Below are positions 45,847-53,005 of a stretch of 64,000 nucleotides of DNA, one piece after another. The number at the start of each line of letters is the position of its first letter. The first letter of the stretch is position 1. The notes under the pieces are model-generated. The model saw nothing but the letters and a program-made list of their open reading frames with translations. It had not been told where the DNA came from and searched no databases. Both the position numbers and the translations under genes were made by a program. The stretch covers positions 1 to 64,000 of the forward strand of contig NZ_BOMG01000037.1 in the NCBI RefSeq assembly GCF_016862075.1, in the 5' to 3' direction. Source of the DNA: Actinoplanes couchii. Lineage in GTDB: Bacteria > Actinomycetota > Actinomycetes > Mycobacteriales > Micromonosporaceae.

Positions 45847-46157
45847 GATGAAGCTCCTTCGGTCGGCACTGACCTATGACTGATCAACCGGCACAAACCG
45901 GCTTTTGTCATGGGAGTCACGTCAGCGTAAGCCCGGCAACGCGTTGAGTTCATCGGCCGAACCTGTGGACAACCGCACAATCTTTGGCCTACCTGCGCGT
46001 AAACGATCGATTCTTCGCCGCAAAGTGCAGCAGTGCGCAAGCGCGCCCGATCCGGCCGAGCCACACCGGCACTCCTGACAACTTTCACAAAAAGGACTTA
46101 ACCCTCTATACTCCGCGTAATCGGGCTTTCCTCGCAGTTCCTGCCACAGGAGGCGGA
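45847..46157. other. Divergent intergenic region between pckG and the ECF sigma gene
   Basis: No gene is visible in these 311 bp, which are A/T-richer than the surroundings. A DnaA-box-like TGTGGACAA sits at 45964-45972. A candidate -10 TATACT at 46107-46112, with TTTCAC 18 bp before it, could drive the sigma-factor gene. On the minus side the pckG ribosome site lies at the edge. Confidence 0.5.
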
Positions 46158-46922
46158 ATGACGATCCCGGGCACCGACGCGGACTCGGACACCGGCTTAC
46201 TCGCCGCGGTCCGGGCCGGCGACACCGCCGCGTACGGGACGCTCTACGAGCGGCACCACACGGCAGCCCGCAAGTTCGCCTTCGGTCTGGTCAACCGTCC
46301 CGCCGACGTCGACGACCTGGTGGCCGAGACGTTCGTCAAGGTGTTCGCCGCCCTGCGCACCGGCCGCGGCCCGCTGATCGCGTTCCGCGCCTACCTGCAC
46401 ACCACCATGCGGCACCTCTGGTACCAGCGGGCCCGGATGGACCGGCGGCTGGAGTTCACCGACGACCTGACCCGGTACGACCCCGGCGAACCGTTCACCG
46501 ACCCGGCCCTGGACCGGCTGGAACGCACCTTCGCCGCGGCCGCGTTCCGGCAACTGCCCGAACGCTGGCGGGACGTGCTGTGGCAGACCGAGATCGAGGG
46601 CAGCACCCCGGCCGAGCTCGCGCCCCGGATGGGCCTGACCCCGAACGCGGTGGCCGTCCTGGCCCACCGCGCCCGCGAGGGCCTGCGCAGCAACTACCTC
46701 CAGCAGCACGTCGCGACCGCCGACCACCCGGAGTGCCGGTGGGCCGCCGAGCGCCTCGGCGGACAGGTGCGCGGCCGGCTGGCGCCTCGCGACGCGCACC
46801 GGATGGGCAACCACCTGACCTGGTGTTCGGACTGTCGCGACCGGCTCGCCGAGATCCGCGAGGTGGACAGTTTCCGCAACGCCCCGTATCGGCAACGTCA
46901 CCATGCCGAGACGTCCGGGTAG
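46158..46922 (+). CDS. ECF sigma factor with fused zinc-finger-like C-terminus
   Basis: 254 residues. Sigma region 2 (YGTLYERHHTAARKFAFGLV ... PADVDDLVAETFVKVFAAL) and region 4 (LPERWRDVLWQTEIEGSTPAELAPRMGLTPNAVAVLAHRAREGL) are clear. After region 4 come HPECRWAAERL and RMGNHLTWCSDCRDRLAEI, an HC2-type zinc-binding motif normally found in anti-sigma factors. The fusion may regulate the sigma factor in cis. ATG 46158 follows AGGAGGCGG. No separate anti-sigma gene is adjacent. Confidence 0.88.
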   Translation: MTIPGTDADSDTGLLAAVRAGDTAAYGTLYERHHTAARKFAFGLVNRPADVDDLVAETFVKVFAALRTGRGPLIAFRAYLHTTMRHLWYQRARMDRRLEFTDDLTRYDPGEPFTDPALDRLERTFAAAAFRQLPERWRDVLWQTEIEGSTPAELAPRMGLTPNAVAVLAHRAREGLRSNYLQQHVATADHPECRWAAERLGGQVRGRLAPRDAHRMGNHLTWCSDCRDRLAEIREVDSFRNAPYRQRHHAETSG

Positions 46923-46934
46923 CACGAGCGCCGG

Positions 46935-46940
46935 TAGGCT
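46935..46940 (+). promoter_or_regulatory. -10 box TAGGCT, predicted leaderless start of first gtrA
   Basis: TAGGCT ends 7 nt before GTG 46948. Confidence 0.5.
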
Positions 46941-46947
46941 CGGACCT

Positions 46948-47397
46948 GTGCCGCGGATCGGGGAGCTGTTCAGGTTCGGGGCGGTCGGCGGCACCGCCTT
47001 CCTGGTCGACCTGGCCCTCTACAACCTGCTGCTGGGGCAGGACCTGGAGACGCTGAGCGCCAAAGCGGTGTCCACCACGATCGCCACCACCATCGCGTTC
47101 CTGGGCAACCGGTTCTGGACCTGGCGCGACGCGGGCGACCACGCCGGCATGGCCCGGCAGTACACCACCTTCTTCGTTCTCAACCTGATCGGACTGGGTA
47201 TCAGCCTGGCGTGCCTGGCCATCAGCCATTACGGACTGGGGTCGGTCTGGGCGCCCGCGCAGAGCCGCCTGGCCGACAACATCGCGGGCCTCGGGGTGGG
47301 GACAGCACTGGGTACCCTGTTCCGGTTCTGGTCCTACCGTCGTTACGTCTTCCGGGTCGACGCCGCCCCGGCCGAGCAGTCACCGGCCTCACAGTGA
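46948..47397 (+). CDS. GtrA-family membrane protein (first of two)
   Basis: 149 residues with four transmembrane helices. FRFGAVGGTAFLVDLALYNLL, AFLGNRFWTWRD and LFRFWSYRRYVF are the GtrA marks. GtrA proteins help move lipid-linked sugars across the membrane. A paralogue follows 37 bp later. No glycosyltransferase gene is adjacent. Confidence 0.85.
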   Translation: MPRIGELFRFGAVGGTAFLVDLALYNLLLGQDLETLSAKAVSTTIATTIAFLGNRFWTWRDAGDHAGMARQYTTFFVLNLIGLGISLACLAISHYGLGSVWAPAQSRLADNIAGLGVGTALGTLFRFWSYRRYVFRVDAAPAEQSPASQ

Positions 47398-47422
47398 CCC
47401 GGTGTCAACACCCCCGCTCCCG

Positions 47423-47428
47423 TAAGGT
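47423..47428 (+). promoter_or_regulatory. -10 box TAAGGT, predicted leaderless start of second gtrA
   Basis: TAAGGT ends 6 nt before ATG 47435. Confidence 0.5.
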
Positions 47429-47434
47429 TGCCCA

Positions 47435-47992
47435 ATGCCCTCAGTCAGCACGCTGACGGAACGAGTCCGTCACCTTGCCCCCGAAGCACTCGCCTTCGGC
47501 GTCATCGGGGCCGGCAACACGCTGCTGTACCTGGCTATCTACTACGTGGCGATGCCGATCGGGCCGGTGAAGTCGAGCGTCCTGGCGACGGTCATCACCA
47601 CCACCCTGGCGTACCTGGCGAACCGGTACTGGACGTACCGGCACCACACCCGGACCGCCCTGCGCCGGGAGTACACGCTGTTCTTCGGCTTCAACCTGAT
47701 CGGCATGCTGATCCAGTCCGGCATGACGGCGCTCGGCAAGTACGGGTTCGGTCTCTCCGAACACGACGACAAGCTGCGGCTGCTCGCCGTGACCACGGCC
47801 GGCATCGTGATCGCCACGATCTTCCGGTTCTGGTCGTACCGCACGTTCGTCTTCCTGAAGCCGCCGGTCGACGGGCACGAGGGCGCGATCGCCGACATGG
47901 ACGCGACAGCCGGTCTCGCCGAGCTCAGCGCGATCGACGAGCCGGGCAGCGCGGCTAACCTCGATCTGCGGCCGGAGCTGGATCCTCGCTGA
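47435..47992 (+). CDS. GtrA-family membrane protein (second of two)
   Basis: 185 residues with four transmembrane helices and the GtrA motifs AFGVIGAGNTLLYLAIYYV, AYLANRYWTYRH and IFRFWSYRTFVFL. It is clearly related to the preceding gene but has a longer acidic C-terminal tail (about 145-185). Its last 38 bp overlap the converging PH-domain gene. The mycobacterial counterpart neighbourhood has one such gene near birA-accD5. Confidence 0.85.
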   Translation: MPSVSTLTERVRHLAPEALAFGVIGAGNTLLYLAIYYVAMPIGPVKSSVLATVITTTLAYLANRYWTYRHHTRTALRREYTLFFGFNLIGMLIQSGMTALGKYGFGLSEHDDKLRLLAVTTAGIVIATIFRFWSYRTFVFLKPPVDGHEGAIADMDATAGLAELSAIDEPGSAANLDLRPELDPR

Positions 47993-48491
47993 CCGGCTCC
48001 GCCTCGGCCGGGGCCAGCTCGATCAGCTCGTACAGGGTGCTCTGCACCAGCTGGGCGGCGGGCACCCCGGCCAGGACGGCACGCTGGTCCCCGATCGAGT
48101 CGACGACGAGCGTGCCGCTGCCGAAGATCCGGTCCAGCGGGTTCTGCGTCAGCGCGTGGTCGTTGACCCGGTTCAGCGGCAGGTCACGCCGCTCCCGCAC
48201 CAGCACACCCCGCTGGATCAACAGGCGCTCGCCGGTCAGCACGTACTCCGTGGTCCACCAGGACAGCAGCGGGCGCAGACCGTAGCGGGATCCGTAGTAG
48301 AACAGCAGGGCGGCCACCATCAGCAGGCCGATCCGGCCGCCCTCGCTCGGCGGCAGCAGCACCCACGCCGTCACGAGACCGGTCACGGCCAGCATCAGCA
48401 GGACGGCCGGGACGACCGCCGCCTTCCAGTGCCCGCGCAGGTGGAGGACGATCTCCTCCTCGTCGGCGAGCAGCTCCTCCGGGAACGACAC
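47955..48491 (-). CDS. Membrane protein with bacterial PH domain (YdbS/bPH_2-like)
   Basis: 178 residues: VSFPEELLADEEEIVLHLRGHWK, two transmembrane helices (about 28-72), then the bPH_2 domain with TEYVLTGERLLIQRGVLVRER and RVNDHALTQNPLDRIFGSGTLVV. Function unknown. It lies four bases downstream of birA on the same strand and has its own TACGCT box within birA. Confidence 0.83.
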   Translation of the reverse strand: MSFPEELLADEEEIVLHLRGHWKAAVVPAVLLMLAVTGLVTAWVLLPPSEGGRIGLLMVAALLFYYGSRYGLRPLLSWWTTEYVLTGERLLIQRGVLVRERRDLPLNRVNDHALTQNPLDRIFGSGTLVVDSIGDQRAVLAGVPAAQLVQSTLYELIELAPAEAEPVSEDPAPAADRG

Positions 48492-48495
48492 GCGG

Positions 48496-49317
48496 TCAGC
48501 GTACGTGCAGGACATCCCCGGCCGAGACCCGAAAATCCACAGCTTCGCCCGTACGGACAACCAACTGCCCGTCCCGGTCGACCGCGACCGCCTCGCCGGT
48601 CCGTTCACCGCCGGCCGGCAGCAGCACCCGCACGTCCCGGCCGATCGTCGTGCAGTGCCGCTGGTACGCGGCGAGCAGCCCGCACATCTCGGCGTCGCCG
48701 GACGCCTCGCGCCAGCCCCCGTACCACCTGTCGATCCCGCGCAGCAGGGCCTTCAGCAGCGGGTCACGGTCGATCTTCTCGGCGCCCGCCACCCGCAGCG
48801 AGGTGGCCGGCACCCCGGTCGTCTCGGGCAACTCCCCGGCGCGGGTGCTCACGTTCAGGCCGATCCCGACCACCACCGCGTCACCGGACACCTCGGCCAG
48901 GATCCCGGCGCACTTGCGCTCGCCGACCAGCAGGTCGTTCGGCCACTTCAGCGCCGCCTCCACAGCGGACACCCGGGTCACCGCCTCGACCAGGGCCACC
49001 CCGGCGAGCAGGGGCAGCCAGCCGTACGCCGACGCCGGCACCGCCGGGCCGGGCCGCAGCAGCACGCTCACGGTGATCCCGGCCCGCGGCGGTGACGTCC
49101 ACTGCCGGTCCCGGCGGCCCCGCCCGGCGATCTGGCTCTCGGCCACCACCACCAGGCCCTCCGGCTCGCCCTGCGCGGCCGCGGCCGCCACGTCGGCGTT
49201 CGTCGAGCCGGTCTCCTCGCGCACCTCGATCCGCGACCAGAGGCCGCCCGGGGTGACCAGGGACCGGGCCAGCGCCCGCTCGGACAGTGGCGGCCGGTCG
49301 AGATCGGTATAAGCCAT
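48496..49317 (-). CDS. birA: Biotin--[acetyl-CoA-carboxylase] ligase
   Basis: A 273-residue ligase that biotinylates the acyl-CoA carboxylase carrier. Biotin/ATP motifs TGSTNADV, SQIAGRGRRDRQW and LKWPNDLLV are present. The C-terminal SH3-like domain follows. There is no N-terminal helix-turn-helix, so it is a monofunctional enzyme rather than a repressor. It is near pccB and accE, which it serves. Confidence 0.95.
   Translation of the reverse strand: MAYTDLDRPPLSERALARSLVTPGGLWSRIEVREETGSTNADVAAAAAQGEPEGLVVVAESQIAGRGRRDRQWTSPPRAGITVSVLLRPGPAVPASAYGWLPLLAGVALVEAVTRVSAVEAALKWPNDLLVGERKCAGILAEVSGDAVVVGIGLNVSTRAGELPETTGVPATSLRVAGAEKIDRDPLLKALLRGIDRWYGGWREASGDAEMCGLLAAYQRHCTTIGRDVRVLLPAGGERTGEAVAVDRDGQLVVRTGEAVDFRVSAGDVLHVR
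48498..48503 (-). promoter_or_regulatory. -10 box TACGCT before the PH-domain gene
   Basis: On the minus strand TACGCT ends 6 nt before GTG 48491. It lies at the 3' end of birA. Confidence 0.5.
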
Positions 49318-49323
49318 CAGCGC

Positions 49324-49329
49324 AGCTTA
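49324..49329 (-). promoter_or_regulatory. -10 box TAAGCT, predicted leaderless start of birA
   Basis: On the minus strand TAAGCT ends 6 nt before ATG 49317. Confidence 0.55.
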
Positions 49330-49377
49330 GGCCCTGTGTGGTGGATCTCGCGAGAGCGAGGATCCGTCACCCGGCGC

Positions 49378-50262
49378 CTAGTGGCCCTCGATCGAGTGGC
49401 GGCTGATGTAGGGGCGGTCGGCGTCGTCGCGGCCGGCCCACGAGCGGGGCAGGTGGATCCGGCGTTTGCGCGGCGGCCACTCCGGCATCGGGCCGGTCGC
49501 CGGGATCGGTGGTAGATCAAAACCGGTCGCCGGCTCGTAGTCGGGGACCGGCGGCAGCGGGTCCATGGCCGACGACGTGTAGAGGTCGTCCGGCACCGGG
49601 GTCCAGTAGTCGCCGGTCGGTAGGCGCTCGTCGACGTCGGAGTACCGGGGCCAGTCCCAGTCCGGGATCGGCCGGTCCGGGTAGCGGCCGGCGTACCCGC
49701 GCGGGCTCTCCGCGTCACGCGCCGCCCAGGCCCGGCCGCCCGGCTCCGGGTCACGACGACGGCGGCGCGGCGGCCACAGCTCGTCCTCCAGGTAGCCGTC
49801 CTCCCAGCCGGTGCGTTCCTCCTCGCGTTCCGGTCGCGGTTCCGGGGACTCCTCCTCGCCCGGATCCTGGTCGTCCAGGCCGAGCCGCCGGTGCGCGTCC
49901 TCGTCCTCGTCGTCGGCCAGGCCGATGTCGGCCAGGCCGGTGGGCACCGGTTTCACCACGGCGCGGCCGGCCGGTCTCTTGATCTCGACCTGTCGCTTGA
50001 CCTCGGCTTTCACCGGCGCCTTCGCCGGGGCCTTCATCGGTGCCTTCACCGGCGCTTTCAACGGTGCCTTCACCGAGGCCGCCGCCTTGGCGGGTGAAAC
50101 GGGCGCCGGGCGTGGTGCGGGCGTGCGCCGGCGGCGAGCGGATGAGCCGTCCCGGTCCCGCCGACGAGCCCGGCCGCCGAACAACACGGCGCGGAAGCTG
50201 ATCAGCGTGGCCAGACCGCCCGCGATGAAGGCGAGCCCGGCCACGGTCATCCAGTTCGTCAC
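49378..50262 (-). CDS. Membrane-anchored protein with Lys-Ala-Pro repeats
   Basis: 294 residues: an N-terminal transmembrane helix (about 6-27), a basic segment, four- to five-residue repeats of the type KAPVKAPMKAPAKAPVKA (about 64-85), an acidic stretch (DDEDEDAHRR), and a Pro/Tyr/Trp/Asp-rich disordered C-terminus. No known domain. The cytoplasmic part looks intrinsically disordered. GTG 50262 faces pccB divergently, so it may share control with the carboxylase. Confidence 0.6.
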   Translation of the reverse strand: MTNWMTVAGLAFIAGGLATLISFRAVLFGGRARRRDRDGSSARRRRTPAPRPAPVSPAKAAASVKAPLKAPVKAPMKAPAKAPVKAEVKRQVEIKRPAGRAVVKPVPTGLADIGLADDEDEDAHRRLGLDDQDPGEEESPEPRPEREEERTGWEDGYLEDELWPPRRRRRDPEPGGRAWAARDAESPRGYAGRYPDRPIPDWDWPRYSDVDERLPTGDYWTPVPDDLYTSSAMDPLPPVPDYEPATGFDLPPIPATGPMPEWPPRKRRIHLPRSWAGRDDADRPYISRHSIEGH

Positions 50263-50338
50263 GACGGATGTAACGAATGGGGCATTGGGTATGAAACGCG
50301 CACGTAGCGACGCCCCCGCTGTGCGATATCAAATTCGC

Positions 50339-50344
50339 TAACCT
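50339..50344 (+). promoter_or_regulatory. -10 box TAACCT upstream of pccB
   Basis: TAACCT lies in ATTCGCTAACCTG, a 13-mer repeated exactly upstream of the first secretion cassette (57257-57269). It precedes the pccB GTG by 38 bp, leaving room for a leader with GGAGA. Confidence 0.5.
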
Positions 50345-50382
50345 GAACGAGCCCTTGGCCGCTCGATAGCGTGGAGACCATC

Positions 50383-51945
50383 GTGACAACGCCGCCCGAC
50401 ATCCACACCACCGCCGGCAAGCTCGCTGACCACGCCCGCCGCACCGACGAGGCGGTGCACGCCGGCTCCGCGCGAGCCATCGAGAAACAGCACGCCCGCG
50501 GCAAGAAGACCGCCCGCGAGCGGATCGAACTACTGCTCGACAAGGACTCGTTCGTCGAGCTGGACGAGCTGGCCCGGCACCGGTCCACCGCCTTCGGCCT
50601 GGAGAAGAACCGGCCGTACGGGGACGGCGTGGTCACCGGCTACGGCACCGTCGACGGCCGGCAGGTCTGCGTCTTCTCCCAGGACTTCACGGTCTTCGGC
50701 GGCTCCCTCGGCGAGGTCTTCGGCGAGAAGATCGTCAAGGTGCTCGACCTGGCCATGAAGATCGGCTGCCCGATCATCGGCATCAACGACTCCGGCGGCG
50801 CCCGCATCCAGGAGGGTGTGGTCGCGCTCGGCCTCTACGCCGACATCTTCTTCCGCAACGTCCGGGCCAGCGGCGTCATCCCGCAGATCTCGCTGATCAT
50901 GGGCCCGTGTGCGGGCGGCGCGGTCTACTCCCCGGCGATCACCGACTTCACCGTGATGGTCGACCAGACGTCGCACATGTTCATCACCGGACCGGACGTG
51001 ATCAAGACGGTCACCGGTGAAGAGGTCGGGATGGAGGAGCTGGGCGGGGCGCGCACCCACAACACCCGCAGCGGCAACGCGCACTACCTGGCCAGCGATG
51101 AAGAGGACGCGGTCGAGTACGTCCGGGCGCTGCTCTCCTACCTGCCCAGCAACAACCTGGACGAGTCGCCCTTCCTCGATGAACAGGCTTCCGCGGAGGC
51201 CGATCTCGAACTCGACACCCTGATCCCGGACTCCCCCAACCAGCCGTACGACATCAAGAAGGTCGTGGAGACGGTCGTCGACGAGTTCCTGGAAGTGCAG
51301 GAGCTGTACGCGCAGAACATCGTGGTCGGCTTCGGCCGGGTCGAGGGCCGCCCGGTCGGGGTCGTCGCCAACCAGCCGATGAACCTCGCCGGCACCCTCG
51401 ACATCGCGGCCTCGGAGAAAGCGGCCCGGTTCGTGCGCACCTGCGACGCCTTCAACATCCCGGTGCTGACCTTCGTGGACGTGCCCGGCTTCCTGCCCGG
51501 GACCGGACAGGAGTGGGACGGCATCATCCGGCGAGGAGCCAAACTCATCTATGCGTACGCCGAGGCCACGGTTCCGAAGGTGACAGTCATCACGCGGAAG
51601 GCCTACGGCGGGGCGTACGACGTGATGGGGTCCAAGCACATCGGCGCCGACGTCAACTTCGCCTGGCCCACCGCGCAGATCGCCGTCATGGGCGCACAGG
51701 GCGCCGTCAACATCCTGCACCGGGCCGAACTCGCCGGTGCCGACGACCCGGTACAGCGCCGGGCCGAACTCATCCGCGAATACGAGGACACGCTGGCCAA
51801 CCCGTACATCGCGGCCGAACGGGGTTATGTGGACGCGGTCATCCAGCCGTCACAGACGCGGATCCAGGTGACCAAGGCGCTGCGGATGCTCCGGACCAAA
51901 CGGGAGACGCTGCCGCCGAAGAAGCACGGCAACATCCCGCTCTGA
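50383..51945 (+). CDS. Acyl-CoA carboxylase beta subunit (carboxyltransferase, PccB/AccD5-like)
   Basis: 520 residues. The crotonase-like carboxyltransferase transfers CO2 from biotin to acetyl- or propionyl-Co[31 protein letters not shown] (oxyanion holes), [14 protein letters not shown] and [16 protein letters not shown] are typical. GTG 50383 after GGAGA is preferred to GTG 50371. Its epsilon partner is encoded about 5 kb away at 57001, with three opposite-strand genes between, which is unusual. Confidence 0.93.
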   Translation: MTTPPDIHTTAGKLADHARRTDEAVHAGSARAIEKQHARGKKTARERIELLLDKDSFVELDELARHRSTAFGLEKNRPYGDGVVTGYGTVDGRQVCVFSQDFTVFGGSLGEVFGEKIVKVLDLAMKIGCPIIGINDSGGARIQEGVVALGLYADIFFRNVRASGVIPQISLIMGPCAGGAVYSPAITDFTVMVDQTSHMFITGPDVIKTVTGEEVGMEELGGARTHNTRSGNAHYLASDEEDAVEYVRALLSYLPSNNLDESPFLDEQASAEADLELDTLIPDSPNQPYDIKKVVETVVDEFLEVQELYAQNIVVGFGRVEGRPVGVVANQPMNLAGTLDIAASEKAARFVRTCDAFNIPVLTFVDVPGFLPGTGQEWDGIIRRGAKLIYAYAEATVPKVTVITRKAYGGAYDVMGSKHIGADVNFAWPTAQIAVMGAQGAVNILHRAELAGADDPVQRRAELIREYEDTLANPYIAAERGYVDAVIQPSQTRIQVTKALRMLRTKRETLPPKKHGNIPL

Positions 51946-51951
51946 CACGCT

Positions 51952-52695
51952 TTACAGCCCTGTTCCGATGTCGGCCGGCAGCCACTGGCCGGCCAGCAGG
52001 AACGCGCCGGTCGCCACCGCGATCAGGTTGACGACGAGGAAGACGCCGACCCAGAACAGCGCCGGCAGATGCGTCTGCCGGGCCAACTGGTCGGCGTCCG
52101 AATCGCGCATCCGGCCACGGCTGCGCAGGCTCTGCAGCTCGAAGACCGGGCGGACACCACCGAAGAGCAGGAACCAGACTCCCGCGTACGCGAAAGCCGC
52201 CTGTGTCTCGGGTTCGGCGAACCAGGAGACGGCGAACACGATCGCACCGGTGACCAGCAGCGACACCACACCGAACAGGTTCCTGATGTTGATCAGCATG
52301 AGCAGCAGCAGGACCACCGCCAGCCAGAGCAGCAGCGTGATCCGGTTGCCGCCGAGCAGCCACGCCCCCAGCACACCCACCAGCGACGGCGCGATGTAAC
52401 CGAAGAGCAGCACCAGGATCATGCCGAGCCCGGTCGGACGGCCGGACGAGAGCGTCAGGCCGGACGTGTCGAACTCGAGGCGAATGCCCTTCAGCTTGCG
52501 CCCGGTCAACAGGGCGAGCAGGGCATGGCCGCCCTCGTGCGCGATCGTGACCGCATTCCGGGTCACCCGCCACACCGGGCGGATCGCCACCGCCAGGAAA
52601 CCGGCCACCGCCGTGAGCAGAACCAGCATCCCCGGAGGATCGGGTTGCGCCCCGAACAGCTGGTCCCAGAGGTCAGTCACACCGTCGATCGACAC
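51952..52695 (-). CDS. M50-type integral membrane metalloprotease
   Basis: 247 residues with six to seven transmembrane helices. The zinc site HEGGH (HExxH) is in VTIAHEGGHALLALLTGRKL, as in the M50B-like family of actinobacteria. Site-2-protease relatives cut membrane proteins and can release regulators. A canonical NPDG motif is not obvious. It converges with pccB (6 bp apart). A TACAGT box six nt upstream of GTG 52695 predicts a leaderless message. Confidence 0.82.
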   Translation of the reverse strand: MSIDGVTDLWDQLFGAQPDPPGMLVLLTAVAGFLAVAIRPVWRVTRNAVTIAHEGGHALLALLTGRKLKGIRLEFDTSGLTLSSGRPTGLGMILVLLFGYIAPSLVGVLGAWLLGGNRITLLLWLAVVLLLLMLINIRNLFGVVSLLVTGAIVFAVSWFAEPETQAAFAYAGVWFLLFGGVRPVFELQSLRSRGRMRDSDADQLARQTHLPALFWVGVFLVVNLIAVATGAFLLAGQWLPADIGTGL

Positions 52696-52701
52696 TCGGG
52701 G

Positions 52702-52707
52702 ACTGTA
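52702..52707 (-). promoter_or_regulatory. -10 box TACAGT, predicted leaderless start of the M50 protease gene
   Basis: On the minus strand TACAGT ends 6 nt before GTG 52695. It lies in the 22-bp spacer after the small membrane protein gene. Confidence 0.5.
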
Positions 52708-52717
52708 GCCGATCCGG

Positions 52718-52933
52718 CTATGCGCGTCGCCTCATGACAGCCTCGACAGGTTTCGGCTGCGGGCGCCCGATCGACCGGGCCGCGACCACGCCGACCCCGG
52801 TGACCAGGGCGAGAGCGGAGAGAACCAGCAGAACCGCGAGGAATTCGGTGGACGCCAGGATCGCGATGTCCGCCACCGCCACCAGCATCCACAGAGCGAG
52901 CGCGGGCTTGGTGCCGTGCCGTCGGGAGCTCAT
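52718..52933 (-). CDS. Small two-helix membrane protein, 71 aa
   Basis: 71 residues with two transmembrane helices (about 10-28 and 31-50) and basic ends. No family is recognised. ATG 52933 has GGAGGTG at the right distance. The ribosome site lies in one arm of a 9-bp inverted repeat (52939-52997). It is placed between the receptor kinase and the M50 protease on one strand, so all three may be cotranscribed. Confidence 0.6.
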   Translation of the reverse strand: MSSRRHGTKPALALWMLVAVADIAILASTEFLAVLLVLSALALVTGVGVVAARSIGRPQPKPVEAVMRRRA

Positions 52934-52938
52934 GATCG

Positions 52939-52997
52939 CACCTCCATCCGTGATGGTGGATAACTACCCAGTCATCCGGATCTCACGCATGGAGGTG
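52939..52997 (-). promoter_or_regulatory. Inverted repeat covering the ribosome site of the 71-aa gene
   Basis: CACCTCCAT (52939-52947) and ATGGAGGTG (52989-52997) are perfectly complementary. On the minus-strand transcript the second arm is the Shine-Dalgarno region, so pairing would hide it. The loop is 41 nt. Confidence 0.4.
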
Positions 52998-53005
52998 ATC
53001 AGCGG

